The translations under genes were made by a program, and so were the position numbers. Below, one piece after another: positions 12,810 through 23,762 of a stretch of DNA of 64,000 bases (position 1 is its first letter; the number at the start of each line of letters is the position of its first letter). The stretch is taken from assembly GCA_030248135.1 (NCBI GenBank), contig JASANC010005780.1, positions 62,001 to 126,000 of the forward strand, given 5' to 3'. This stretch comes from Theristus sp. LFF4_11 (Eukaryota > Nematoda > Chromadorea > Monhysterida > Xyalidae). The notes under the pieces are model-generated. The model saw nothing but the letters and a program-made list of their open reading frames with translations. It was not told the DNA's origin and did not search any database.

Positions 12810-13942
12810 TAGGTTTTTTTTTCAAAAAGTCGGTTCTGCAATTTGCAGAAATTTGGTAAAAAATTTCTGCAAATGAAATTTGGTTTCTGCAAATTTAAAA
12901 AACATGACGAAAATGGTTTTTGTGCTTGTTTAATGTCGTTTTTGTTGTTCTGAGCATCATTTCTTAACGATGCCCGCCCAGAGATGCAATTGTAAACTGC
13001 ATCGTTTTACCGCAGAATTTTCTAAAGATTCAGAAAAAAAGCAAAACCAAACCAGATTGCCATACCAAACAAATCACCAATCACTCGTTTCAAATCATTC
13101 AACCTAACAACAACACAACACAGTCAATATCGAATGAGAACCCTCATTGCTCAAATTTCGCAATCAGAGCGATGGCTTCGGTCGGTTCGACGTTCTCAAA
13201 GGTGCAAAGGTGTTCGGTTTGATTTTGTATCGCCTCTTTGATTTCATCCCCAGATACTGCATGCTTGCCTGCAGTTATACTCGGACCAGGGAATTGAATT
13301 CGTTCGCATTTGAATCGTTTGCATTCGTCAGCGATACTGCCCTTGCCCGGCAAAATTGATGAATAAAACAAGTGTAGATAAAGCAGATCGGTATTTTCGT
13401 ACGCTAGCAGCTGTTCAGATCCATCTCAGACGGTAGAATATTTTGGCAGCCTTGAGAACACTGTGCGCGTCTTCGAATAGGTTGTTGAGATTCTCGACAA
13501 GCTAGACGACAAACTTGCGCACCGTACCTCCGCCAATGTCTTATTTTTGCATCTTCTGTTGTGTGGATGATGGATCACTTCATTCTAATTCCAAACAGAA
13601 AGCCTAACAGCAAACAATAATTTTCGATTTGATCTGATTCTGTTTTATTTTTCGAATTTGAAATACTCCGATTGTAAGATATTTACGAAGGAAAAACAAA
13701 ACGCCAATCATTGCGCTACAGCAACCGCCGAAACAGCGGTTTTTGACAAAAAAAAAACTATTTAAAAATTGTTCCATGTTGATGTGAAACTTCAGTCAAG
13801 CGCTAAGCACAAAATGAATATTGCAGAACCAAAGTTTGTATGCAAATCTGTTTCTGCAATTTGCAGAAATCTGATAAAAAGTTTCTGCAAACGGTCCAAA
13901 ATTTCTGCAAAAAACCGACGTTTTTCTGCAAAAAAAACCCAG
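12810..13942. mobile_element. Insertion with 9-bp target duplication
   Basis: The nonanucleotide GATAGGGGC stands at 12801-12809 and again at 13943-13951, and the uninterrupted site exists as its inverse in the left arm near 10133. The ends carry related words in inverse order (TTTTTTTC...GTCGGTTCTGCAATTTGCAG and CTGCAAAAAACCGACG...CTGCAAAAAAAACCC), giving short imperfect inverted termini. No transposase is seen. It holds a gene-like fragment on the minus strand. An 8-9 bp duplication suggests hAT- or Mutator-like mobilisation. Confidence 0.6.
13141..13560 (-). pseudogene. Gene-like fragment carried by a transposon
   Basis: An open stretch on the minus strand from 13371 to 13144 begins with FYSSILPGKGSIADECKRF and looks protein-like (mixed polar composition, few repeats). 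Upstream, 13500-13400 reads LVENLNNLFEDAHSVLKAAK in a different frame, broken by stops. I do not recognise the family. Location inside a 9-bp-flanked insertion suggests captured host coding sequence, now decayed, or a very worn element gene. Confidence 0.35.
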
Positions 13943-14817
13943 GATAGGGGCAACATACCGTGAAAAAAAATAGTCAGAAAAACCTCCAACTGTTTTCCAA
14001 TAGTGTTCCAATTTTCAGCTCTAAACACCTCAGCACACGCCAGTGAGAGCATTTTAGAATTGGAACCTTTTTTTGGTTCACCCTGTAGACAGCTAAAACG
14101 CTAAAAAGCAACAAAAACAGCAAAATAATGCTAAAAATACACTAAAAATTAAGTACGCGCATTTTACCTAAAATTAGCGAAATTTTCAAGAATTACGAGC
14201 AAAAATGGTCAATTTTGGTCAAAAATTGACTCATTTTATGCCTTCGAAGACAAAAATTTTCAGACAGATAGCTGACTGAAAATTTTTTTTAGGTAGATAA
14301 TAGCTGAGCCGAAAAAACCTTTCTGATATGGATAGATTCGAAAAAAATTTTTTGGGGGGGGGCCGGCCCTTCCAGGCCTCCCATAGTTGTTCCAGAGCCG
14401 GGGGTTGGGGCAGTAGCGAAAGCGGGACCTTGGGTGAGGGGGGTGTTTGCCAAATTTAGAGGGGGGGGGGTCAGGTGCCTTCTCGGTGAGGGGGGGTGCA
14501 CGGGCAGCAAATTTTCCTGAGGGGGGGGGGGTGCACTGGCACAAAAATTTCGTGAGGGGGGGTGCACGGGATCGCACGGGCCAAATTTTGGCCTTAGAAA
14601 AACACAGAAATTCTTGTAAAATACAGAATATTTTGTGCAAACAAGCTGCTTGTTTGGTCAGAAACAACAAAATCTATGCAGGGACAGACACAAACGTCAA
14701 GAAAAATGCAAAAATTACGCTATTTTTGGAAAAAATTGAGATGAGATTGACCACCGTGAGGGGGGGTGCGATCCCGTGTTTTCTCGCGGAGGGGGGTGGG
14801 GGGGAGTAGAGATGTAA

Positions 14818-15553
14818 GGGTCAAAAAAATTTTTTTTTAATTAAAAAAAAAAGTAAAAAAAATAAGCATTTTTTTTTATTTTTTTTATTAAAAATTTTTG
14901 AAATTTTTTCTTTAATGTGCCCTGAAAATGCCGTTTTTGGCATAATTTTTCGAAAGTTCAACAAAAATTTTCTTTGACTTTACCTTGTCACTTAGTCTTC
15001 AACGCTGCAGGTGGTATTCTGGATTGATTTATCGACTGTTTTCAGCCTTGGTGAGTGATGATCGACTCGCGCATTGAAGTACTTGAGCGTCGCAAAGGCT
15101 AGTTCAACAAATTCCGATGTCGCTAAGGTGAGATAGAAGCAGAGAACTCACATTTACGCATCGTTTTTCAGGATCTCGAAAGGTGGAAATTGCACTGTCT
15201 GCCACTGCAAGCGTAACTTCGTTGGTTGCTCGTTGCTGTTTCGCCTCGTGTCGTCAGCGTGATCACACCGGTTTGTTGTGGAACTTGTTTCCATGTTATT
15301 TGAGGTGAATTGAGAGGCAAAACACGAGACGTGATGTCGTCGGTGGGAAAATGGGGTCGATGAAACCAAGTCTGAAATTTTCACCCTCCTCCCATATGAG
15401 TGGGGGTCATATGGTAAGTCGGTGGCTCCTCAGATGGTGATATTCGGACTCCCTGAAAAATTCTGAACAACTTTCATTTTTAAAAAAAAAATTTAAAAAA
15501 AAAATTTTTTTTTAAAGAAAAAAAATAGAAAATTTTTTTTTCTTGACATCTCT
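14818..15553. mobile_element. MITE-like element, TAGAGATGT termini
   Basis: The left end TAGAGATGTAAGGGTCAAAAA (from 14808) is mirrored by TTTTCTTGACATCTCTA at 15540-15555, and TA stands at both outer edges. Next to the ends are long A/T runs. The middle has words shared with the 15600 and 23111 elements, such as TTTTCGAAAGTTCAACAAAA, so it belongs to the same wider family. Non-coding. Confidence 0.55.
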
Positions 15554-15599
15554 AGGGGGGAGTCTAGTACCCGTGTCGAGGTAAAGGGGGGGAGGGGGT

Positions 15600-16298
15600 A
15601 GGGTTGTTAAAAAAACAAAAATCGTCATTTTTGTTTTTTTTTTAAATTTTTTTTTAAATTTCAAAAATCAAAGTTGTGCTAAATCAATCAGGGAGTCCGA
15701 AGAACCACATATGATATGCAAGCGCCTCCCGAATGACTCCCGTATGGCGGAACTTTGCAGATTTTGTTTTGGTGACCTCAATTACCCCTTTTCCAAACCG
15801 TCACCATGCCTCTTCTTGTGTTTTGACTTCCAAAACGTCACTAATTGTCCCCAGCTAAGCTAATGCTAAAGTGAAGACAAACATACCGCCTTGAAATTCG
15901 ATCAATTCTTCTGATGGTGTCGCGACGACACGACACGAAGCAGCAACCAGACAACGTAGCGCTTGCAAACGGAGCAGCGAGCACAATCGGACGCTCTGCG
16001 AGGCGAATCGTCACCTTATCTGCATCGGAAATGGTAGGCTAAGCTTTGGGACGCTCAAAAACTTCATCGCAGATGTTGTCGAAGCCTAAAATCAGTCGGT
16101 AAAACGGCCCAAAATCGACTGCTAAAGGTTTTACGAGGTATAATCAAAGAAAATTTTTGTTGAACTTTCGAAAAATTGTGCCAAAATTGAGGTTTTCAGA
16201 GCATATTAGAGGAAAAATTTTCGAATTAAAAAAAAAATCGGCATTTTTGTTTTTTTTAATCACTTTTTTTTTAATTTTCATTTTTGTTTAACAACCCT
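15600..16298. mobile_element. MITE-like element, GGTTGTTAAAC termini
   Basis: The ends AGGGTTGTTAAA and TTTAACAACCCT are inverse and flanked by TA. The interior (AATCGACTGCTAAAGG, TCGTGTCGTCGCGACACC-like words and so on) is the reverse complement of 23111-23762, so the two are copies in opposite orientation. About 700 bp, with no coding potential beyond chance frames. Confidence 0.7.
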
Positions 16299-16399
16299 AG
16301 GAGGGGGGGTACACACGGGTATCTGCCCGTGCACGGGCAGGATTTTCGGCTGAGGGGGGGGGGTGGGGACCCCCCACCCCCCCCCGCACTTTCGCTAAA

Positions 16400-17367
16400 A
16401 CCGTCGAAATCGTTGGAAGCAATTTTGTAGATACATAGCTAAAACGCTAAAAAGCTATAAAAACAGCTAAATAATGCTTAAAACATGCAAAAATTTAAAT
16501 TTAAATAAAAATCCACACTTACAATTACAAATTAAAACAAAAAACCACTGGAAAACGCGAAAGAAATGTTTTTGCCCAATTTTTGGGCAAAAAAAATCCC
16601 GGGGCAAAAATCTAAAATCAGATTCGGATTGAACGATTTTGAAACCCTTCTGGAGAATTAAAAATTAAAATTAAAAGTTGTTTCTGAACTGATTTTTTTC
16701 ACTGTGAAACGAAAACATATGAAAAAAGCAAAAAAAATCAACATTTTACCCATTTTTTGGGTGAGCAAGCGGTCAGTTACAAAATATAAAAACTGATTCA
16801 AGTACAACGGTTGTAAAGCTATCAGAAAATAGTTTTTTTTAACAAAATCCACCATAAAATTAAAACATTAAAACAAAAAACACTGAAAAACGCAAAAAAT
16901 TCAGCGACCCCGAAAACCCCCCTGTAGAACCAAAAATGAGAATCAAAAATTTGTGTTTATGAGCTCAAAAAAATGTTTAAAAAAATGACGTAATTTTTCA
17001 AAAAAAGTAATTTTAACTAGCGTCGTAACGCCTCAGGGCTCATCGTAACCCTTGCAAGAGCTCATTGATACAGGGCCTTAAAGAACTCCGCAAGATCTTT
17101 CACGTGAATACTGTGTGAGGTTCCAGAAACTGTGCAACAACGAGATACGGTAGGGCTAAAAAGCTACACTTTGCGAAAAATCGCAAAAAATCGAGGATTT
17201 TTTTTGACCTCCGCACCCTAAAAACGACCTTTATAGGCATAATCAGGGGTACTCAGGGGGTAAACCTGAAGCGCCTTGATTAGTAGAATGTCCCTGCACC
17301 CTTGGTTTAAAAACTTTTCCATGTATCACGGAATGTTCCTAGGGCCCCCCCACTCTTATTTGCAAAC
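16400..17367. other. AT-rich stretch, no clear gene
   Basis: Mostly A/T runs, with a better-composed patch at about 17030-17130. On the minus strand a TTGTTGCACAG acceptor-like site there is followed by SGTSHSIHVKDLAEFFKAL before a stop. This could be a downstream exon of the UBP zinc-finger gene, but phase and family support are lacking. Confidence 0.35.
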
Positions 17368-17786
17368 GGTAATTTGCTTCGTCACTTCGGCCAGCGGACG
17401 CTGCTGGTCGACCTTGATGAAACTGTCGCACGCGTAACACCTGGAGACACGCAAAAGACGGTGCTGGAACAGTCTGTGTTCTTTGGTGGCCGTCCTCTTG
17501 ACATTGAACCACGAGCAACAACAATGGTAACGTTAAAATCATTAAACAGGCCGGAAACATTCTCCAGTCTTTATGCAAGAAACGAAACGCTGGATGGACA
17601 GCGCAGCAAATACCCAACCAGAGCATTTGATTCAGCAGATGCATGTCGATCGCATGTTGATTGTTCTTTGGCGACTCAAAGTGCACGACGCTGTGCGCGT
17701 TCGAGTATCGGCCGCAGCCGACGTGGCCACACGCCAGACACAGACAGAGGTCATCTTTGGTCGCATCAGCGTCGCACGGCTGCAAA
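17368..17786 (-). CDS. UBP zinc-finger exons of a USP-like deubiquitinase, partial
   Basis: Two exons, 17786 (or 17779) to 17619 and 17440-17368, splice at TG|GTTGGG and CTCCAG|GTGTTAC to give LNQMLWCYACDSFIKVDQQR. Upstream in the first exon is CLACGHVGCGRYSNAHSVVH. Together these give the Cys/His pattern of the ZnF-UBP domain (CLxCGxVGCGR, HxxxHF, WCYxCD), which in USP enzymes binds the free C-terminal tail of ubiquitin. A possible earlier exon near 17960-17890 offers CVHSKVVRTLASD, a plausible first Cys/His pair. The arrangement is nearest to USP16/45-type proteins. No Cys-box or His-box of the USP catalytic core is seen nearby, so this is either a fragment, a gene continuing across repeats, or a decayed copy. 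Confidence 0.6.
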
Positions 17787-18189
17787 CTGCAAGCAACAAT
17801 CGTTATTCAGTTAGCTGAAAATTTAACAGTGCGCTTTGCTTCGGTGATATAGGCAGATACCTATCAGCTACAGCGTTTTCAATCGTTTCGAACGTCCGAT
17901 GCCAGCGTACGAACGACTTTCGAGTGCACACAATCGCTCGCGTCCACAGCGAATGCAACTGAAAATAGAAAAATGTAACACAAAACGTTTAAACAGACGT
18001 ATTCACAACTGACCGAGCACTTTGTTGTTTATTGTTTCTCCACTTGATCTAGGTTTTGCACTGCCTCGTAATTGTTAGCATACCATTTGGATCGAATCCA
18101 TTTTCGACAACGACAATTTCCTCAGTCAGTAGGTACCCCTCTACCTAAAAATGTCTGTATCCTCGGTACTGTTTATATTAATTTATTAT

Positions 18190-18628
18190 TACCGTATTAC
18201 CCCCATTAAACCCCCCAACCAAATCCCCCCCACCAATAAACCCCGACCAGTTTCCAAATAATCCCCCCCCACAAATAATCCCCCATGGGGGTTAATTGGA
18301 AACCTGTTTGAAACACATACCCTGCGAATTCAGTGGCTGAATGCAGTGACATTGGCGAAATTGTGCTACCAAAGGCCCCAAAGGGATGAGTTAATGGTAA
18401 TTTCATTACAAAAGGCTGTTAAATAAGGAAATCTCTGTGAAAAGTAGAAGTTTCTGCGACTTTCTTGCCTGCCATGCAAGGTATTTTTGCTATTTTTCAA
18501 CAAACCCCCACCCCTAGAATTTTTTGTAAATAACCCCCCCCAATAATCCCCCCCACCAATAAACCCCCACCCCTAAAAGTCGCTGACGTATTAATCCCCC
18601 ATGGGGGTTTATTGGGGGTAATACGGTA
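18190..18628. mobile_element. MITE, TACCGTATTAC termini
   Basis: TACCGTATTACCCCCATTAA at the left is mirrored by a TTGGGGGTAATACGGTA end at the right. Subterminal CCCCCACCAATAAACCCC words appear on both sides. The 22272-24759 element has the same ends. The core includes TTCAGTGGCTGAATGCAG. Non-coding. Confidence 0.75.
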
Positions 18629-19264
18629 CCAGTTGTCGCACCGGGAGAGCTTTACTTTGTGTCTTTTCAATTTGTACTTTGATTTATGCGTGTCCCGATT
18701 TTATTTATTGTGTAGTGTTGTGCTTTACAGTTTACTTTTATGCGGGTATGAACAATTTGCTGCCTAATTGTTGAAAAACAAATTTGGTCTGAAACAATAA
18801 CACGGTCAATGGTCATAGTCAATCAATAACACTGGAGCTGGAAAGACATAAACAACACCAATACCAGAACAGTCACCAACATTTTGTATTATTGTCAGAG
18901 TGGCATAGTTTTTGCGGTAAGAAAATAGTACCCGTTTATAAAGACCTTTCTCTGATAAGAAACAAACAACAATAAAATTTCTGATAAACTGGTTTCCTTG
19001 CTAACCAGTCGTCAGTAGTTGCGGCACTCAATGAGCAAGAATAAGTAGGACTTGTTTAGCGATTTGCTCTGCACATCAACGTAGAGAAAGACACAAATCA
19101 AGAACGTCTGTGTCACGCTAAAACACACGTTCTAAAACAACAATCGGGTGATTTTGCTAGACGGTCAAGAGATTTGTGACTTGCTAGGCGGCGCTGACTG
19201 ACAACAAACCGATCGGCTTCTCTTTTTCAACAGGTGTTGTGTTCATTCTGGATTCCGTGCAAAT
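18629..19264. other. Upstream region of the acyl-CoA ligase gene
   Basis: This is the space between the MITE and the ligase start codon. It is AT-rich and no coding exon stands out. A TTTTCAACAG acceptor-like site at 19225-19234, 30 bp before the ATG, could mark an upstream untranslated exon boundary or a trans-splice acceptor. No core promoter is evident. Confidence 0.35.
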
Positions 19265-22193
19265 ATGCCGATCAAATCCGAATTTCCCGATGTGACTCCA
19301 ATTGATCGTGCGCTGTTCGAGCAAGCCCTGAGCGCGTGCGACCGTTATGCGAACGATGTCGCACTGGTTTGTTTTCATTGGCACAATTGTTTAAAAACCG
19401 CACTGCACTCAAATATAATCGTCTGCTGTTTCCTCTGACAGATCGACGGCCAAACAAACAAGCAATATTTGTTTTGCGAAATGTCGCGTTTGATTCGTTC
19501 TGCGGCTAATGGACTTCGACACCATGGGGCAGTGAAAGGGGACAGAGTTTTGATTGCACTTCCAAACTGCGCCGAGTGGGTCGCCGTGTTTTTTGGAGCG
19601 AGCATGGCTGGGCTAGAACCAGTGCTCTGTAATCCTGCTTATTTGGAGAGTGCGTTTCGTTTTCTTTTTAAATTTCAAATTTTGAAACATTTCCTTTTTT
19701 AATTTTACGAGCTGCGATCTACATAAACGTTTCCAGCTGAACTGCGTCATTTTGTGAGCGACAGCCTTTCGCGATTTGTTATCACTCACCCTGGTCAACT
19801 GAACTCTTTTATCAGTTTAGCCAAAAACGAGTTTTGCCAACAGATCAAAGTACGTAAACATGTTTTTTTACTGTGCTTCCGCACAGGGGCAATATTTTCT
19901 CGTTTGAACTAGAAATTGGTGGAGGTCTAAGTTTGTGCATCCTAACTAAGCGACTAAAATTTCAGCTCAAATGGTCCAACCGTTAGCGAGTTAGAGCGAT
20001 TCATTTAGTTGCACCCCCTACTTTTGGACCACTCTGTACAACGGAATGAAAGTTTTACCTTCAGAGAATTTTTGTCCTGCACCCACCGAAGAATAACAGC
20101 ACCGATGCAGTGGGCGTGTCCGTGCGTGACTTGGCAGAGTTGCTGAGTTATCCGGTTGACGAAACGTATCAGGGCGAGAGAATTCAGAGCCGATTGCACT
20201 TGGCATGTTTGCCGTACTCCAGCGGGACGAGTGGCCTGCAGAAAGGAGTGATGCTGAGTCACCACGCCTTGTCGGCAACCCTCACTCATATTATCAGGTG
20301 CTTGCACACTATGGCTCGCTTCATTTCAATCATGCATGTTCTGCAATGTTTATTTTGTTCTACACTTCCTTCAGCAGCAAATCGTATTATCTGCTGCCCA
20401 ACCGAGATGACCACCAGTTGGCGTTTCTACCGTTTTTTCACATCTACGGTGCTGCGCTGGCGATGCTGATGCTGCTGGAAGGCGTGCCGCAAGTGACCGT
20501 TTCGCGCTTTGATCCGCCCATTTTTCTGCAGCTCATACAAAAGTACAAGGTTGGTGCATTATCACAATACACTGATGTTTGTGACTGCACAATCATTCAC
20601 GTTTAGTCTGGGTACTGCCTCGCTGTCTGCATGTTTTTAAACAAATTGAAATGCCGACACAAATGCGACAAATGCATAAACCAGTATTTTACAGGTGCGT
20701 ATGTTGTTCGTGGTTCCCCCGATCATTGTATTTCTTACAAAACATCCACTTGTGGATCAATTTGATCTAAGCAGTCTACGTGTTATCTACACGGGTGCTG
20801 CACCCATGGGCAAGGATCTTTCATTGGCTTTCATCAAACGTCACCCGTACGTTCGCTACCTGCTTCAACGTAAGTTACAACTAAAGATTTTTGTGAACGA
20901 CCGAAGCAGTCGCATTACAAGGAATACTGAAATCAACATACATTTCAAATTTTTTGGCAAATACACGCTAAAAATGTCCGAACTCTTGTTCGGTGGCGTG
21001 TCCCGAGCCGTGTTCGTGTCCCGAAAAATGGGTTCAAATGAATAAATTTTTATTTTCGGGACATCGCGCGGAACAGGACACCCGGCGGGAGAGGACACGA
21101 TGCGGGACACGCCAACGGAAACGAGTTCGGATATTTTTAGTGGTGTATGCTTTCCGAAACGAAAAACGCAAAATTTTCACAAACAATTAGTGTATGGCAT
21201 GACGGAGCATGGAGTGTCACACTGGTCACCACCGGTCACTGTGGACAAAGTGAAACACGGCAGCGTGGGAACACTGATGGCGAACTATGAATGCAAGGTA
21301 CGTACACCGCATGTTACTAAGAAAATGCACTGCAAAACGCGTGATTGGGCAATCACACGTGTGCGCAGGCTTACCTGCAGTACAGCCGGCGGCCTGGCCA
21401 CTAATTTGATTGACTGCTTCTCAAATAAAAAGCAAACTGTCAGTGTCACTCACGCAAGCAGATCATCAATCCTGAAACTGGAGACGAATTGGTTGGCGCG
21501 CGACAAGTCGGTGAAATCTGTTTGAGATGTGACAGTATGATGCATGGCTACTTGAATCAGCCAGAACAAACAGCAGCCACAATTGACCAAGATGCATGGC
21601 TACATACCGGTTGACATAAACTTTTTCTGTATTAAACATGATGACTAATTCAGGAATAAGAGCTGTTCGTCTTTTGCAGGGGACATCGGATACTACGACG
21701 AAGAAGGCTGGCTTTTCATTGTTGACCGCTTGAAAGAACTGATTAAGGTTGGCGGTTTTCAGGTATGTTATCCATAGTTTAACACACTAAAATTCAGTTT
21801 GCTTAATGGCAGAAGGCTTCTACATAATTAGTTGTTCAGGTTGCCCCGGCAGAACTTGAGGATCTGTTGCTGCAGCATGAGAGTGTCCATGATGCAGCAG
21901 TGGTTGGTCAGCCAGACACACGCACTGGCGAAACACCAGTCGCTTTTGTTGTTCTTAAACCAGGCCACACAGCAACGGACACGCAACTAAAACAGTTTAT
22001 TGCAGGTATTTCAAGCGTTTTTTAAATGCTTTGATTTATGCTTTTTAGGTCAAATTTTTTTTCAGCCAACGTGTCGAAATATAAGCAAGTCTCACACATC
22101 CATTTCGTGAACGAAATTCCAAAACTGGCTAGCGGCAAAATTCTTCGACGTGAGTTGCGCAAACAAATTCTTGGTGAAAAATCAAAACTTTAA
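19265..22193 (+). CDS. Peroxisomal luciferase/4CL-like acyl-CoA ligase
   Basis: Eleven exons: 19265-19366, 19442-19649, 19737-19849, 20065-20297, 20375-20549, 20695-20869, 21191-21297, 21462-21609, 21680-21762, 21840-22005, 22066-22193. The total is 1638 nt (545 aa) with all junctions in phase. The protein is an ANL-superfamily AMP-forming ligase: P-loop [16 protein letters not shown] near residue 192, [17 protein letters not shown], the hinge motif [20 protein letters not shown], and [13 protein letters not shown] carrying the C-terminal catalytic Lys. The last residues are GEKSKL, a PTS1 peroxisome signal. It should activate a carboxylate (fatty or aromatic acid) to its CoA thioester through an acyl-adenylate. 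The length matches beetle luciferases and 4-coumarate-CoA-ligase-like proteins of animals. The substrate cannot be read from sequence. Introns 3 and 6 carry transposon remnants. Confidence 0.94.
20966..21142. mobile_element. Small MITE in intron 6 of the ligase gene
   Basis: CGCTAAAAATGTCCGAACTC at the left pairs with GAGTTCGGATATTTTTAGTG at the right. The pairing continues inward through GGCGTGTCCCG/CGGGACACGCC. About 177 bp, AT/GC mosaic, non-coding, lying between the donor at 20870 and the acceptor at 21190. Confidence 0.7.
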
Positions 22194-22559
22194 CAATGTT
22201 TGTTTAATCCTGTCTCTTTTTTGTAGATTACAGAGCATGCGAAAATTTTAAATTGTAATGAAAAGAACGAATACCGTATTACCTCCAATAAACAATAAAC
22301 CCCCATGGGGGATTGATACGTCAGCGACTTTTAAGGGTGGGGGTTTATTGGTGGGGGGAGGGATTATTGGTGGGGGGGGGGGGTTATTTGCAAAAGATTG
22401 ACACCGATGATTGCATTTCGCCGAGACGCAGCGTCGCGGAACTCCACACAACAAAATGGTGAGCAAACAAAAAGCAAAACAAAAATAACGCAATGGCAGC
22501 GTGAAACATCGAATTCCAAATGCGTAAATGGGAATACGTGTACACGGCAAATGTACTTT

Positions 22560-22785
22560 TGCGGCCCAAGAGATTGCGGTCTGGACGATTGCGGCCGAAG
22601 CGTAGCGGCCTGAAGGATTGCGGCCTGAACGATTACGGCCGAAGCATAGCGACCTGGACGATAGCGGCCTGGACGATAGCGGCCCGGACGATAGCGGCCT
22701 GGGACGATTGCGGCCCGGGACGATTGCGGCCTGGGACGATTGCGGCCCGGGACGATTGCGGCCTGGGACGATTGCGGCCCACAAA
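22560..22785. repeat. GATTGCGGCCYGGGAC minisatellite, left array
   Basis: About 13 units of 15-17 bp with core GACGATTGCGGCC, degenerate at the left and nearly uniform at the right (alternating CCTGGGAC and CCCGGGAC). It is inverted relative to the array at 24125. Arginine/leucine-rich frames over it are artefacts of the repeat. Confidence 0.85.
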
Positions 22786-23110
22786 GTTTTCATGCTTTGT
22801 CACCTTTCCAGGTCAATTTCTATCTATCTAGAAAATTTGCTCCAGCCATCTATATCGCCCCCCCCCAACACCCCTGCTCTGGAACAACAATGGTTTAAGC
22901 CATCGTCGTCGTCGTGTCTGCTGCGTTTGCGTCGAATCGATCGTTGATATTTGCGCTAATATTTGCGCCGCTGTTAGCAATAAAATAAATTGAATTGAAT
23001 GGAAATTGAATTGAATTGAAATAAATTGTTGCTGTTTGTTGTCCGAATTCCTATGTTTGAAAATCCAAGATTCTGGAGGTTTGATTTGAAACAAATGCTG
23101 GGGGTGTTAA

Positions 23111-23762
23111 GGTTGTTAAACAAAAATCGAAATTTTTTATGTGATTAAAAAGTGCCTAATAAAAAATTTCAAAAATTTTCCCTCTAATATGCTCTGAAAA
23201 CCTTAATTTTGGCACAATTTTTTCGAAAGTTCAACAAAAATTTTCTTTGATATTACCTCGTAAAACCGTCAGTAGTCGATTTTGGACCGTTTTACCGACT
23301 GATTTTAGGCTTCGACAACTTCGGCGATGAAGTTTTTGAGCGTTCCACAGCTTGGCTACTATTTCCGATGCAGATAAGGTGACAATTCGCCTTGCAATCT
23401 GATTTCTGAGCGTCCGAGCTGCTCCGTTTGCCAGCGCCACGTTGTCTGGTTGCTGTTTCGTGTCTTGTCGTCGCGCCATCATTAGAATTGATCGAATTTC
23501 AACCCGGTATGTGTGTTTTCACTTGAGCTGGGGACAATTAGTGACGTTTTGGGGGTCAAAACACAAGAGGCATGGTAACTGTTTGGAAAAGGGGTAAATG
23601 AAGTCACCCAAACAAAATCTGGAAAGTTTTCGGGAGTCATTCGGGAGGCGCTTGCACATCAAATGCGGTTCTTCGAACTCCCTGGTTAATTTAGCACAAC
23701 TTTATTTTCTGATTTTTTTCCAGTTAAAAAAATGACGATTTTTGTTTTTTTTTCAACAACCC
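23111..23762. mobile_element. MITE-like element, GGTTGTTAAAC termini (second copy)
   Basis: The ends GGTTGTTAAACAAAAATCG and a right end ...TTTCAACAACC are inverse. The middle (TTTTCGAAAGTTCAACAAAA, CGGTAAAACGG-type words, CTTGTCGTCGCGCC) is the reverse complement of 15600-16298. It is nested in the 22272-24759 element. Confidence 0.7.

Larger units (their letters stand above)
9996..14087. mobile_element. TIR element, CAGGGTGAACC family, with two nested insertions
   Basis: TA-flanked ends CAGGGTGAACCAAAAAAAGG and its inverse at 14087 begin long inverted arms: 9998-about 10205 on the left, and 12734-12809 plus 13952-14085 on the right. The right arm is split by a 1.1-kb insertion, and a Helitron-like element abuts its inner edge. 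A TA duplication with this terminus fits Tc1/mariner-type elements. The remaining interior (10205-10877) carries no transposase that I recognise. Confidence 0.7.
14415..16400. mobile_element. G-rich element with TAGCGAAAG termini
   Basis: TAGCGAAAGCGGGACC at 14413 is mirrored by CCGCACTTTCGCTA at 16386-16399. Next to each end are G- or C-runs and the words GTGCACGGGCAG/CTGCCCGTGCAC. Two MITE-like insertions occupy most of the inside (14818-15553 and 15600-16298). The left end equals the 9346-9460 repeat in the same orientation. No coding region is seen. Confidence 0.5.

Noticed and set aside
14260..14809. Proline- or glycine-rich frames of 92-136 codons
   Set aside because: Produced by G and C runs of the repeat block; no start context or homology.
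22248..22831. Arg/Leu/Pro-rich frames up to 181 codons on both strands
   Set aside because: They read through the GGCC minisatellite; the periodicity is that of the DNA repeat.
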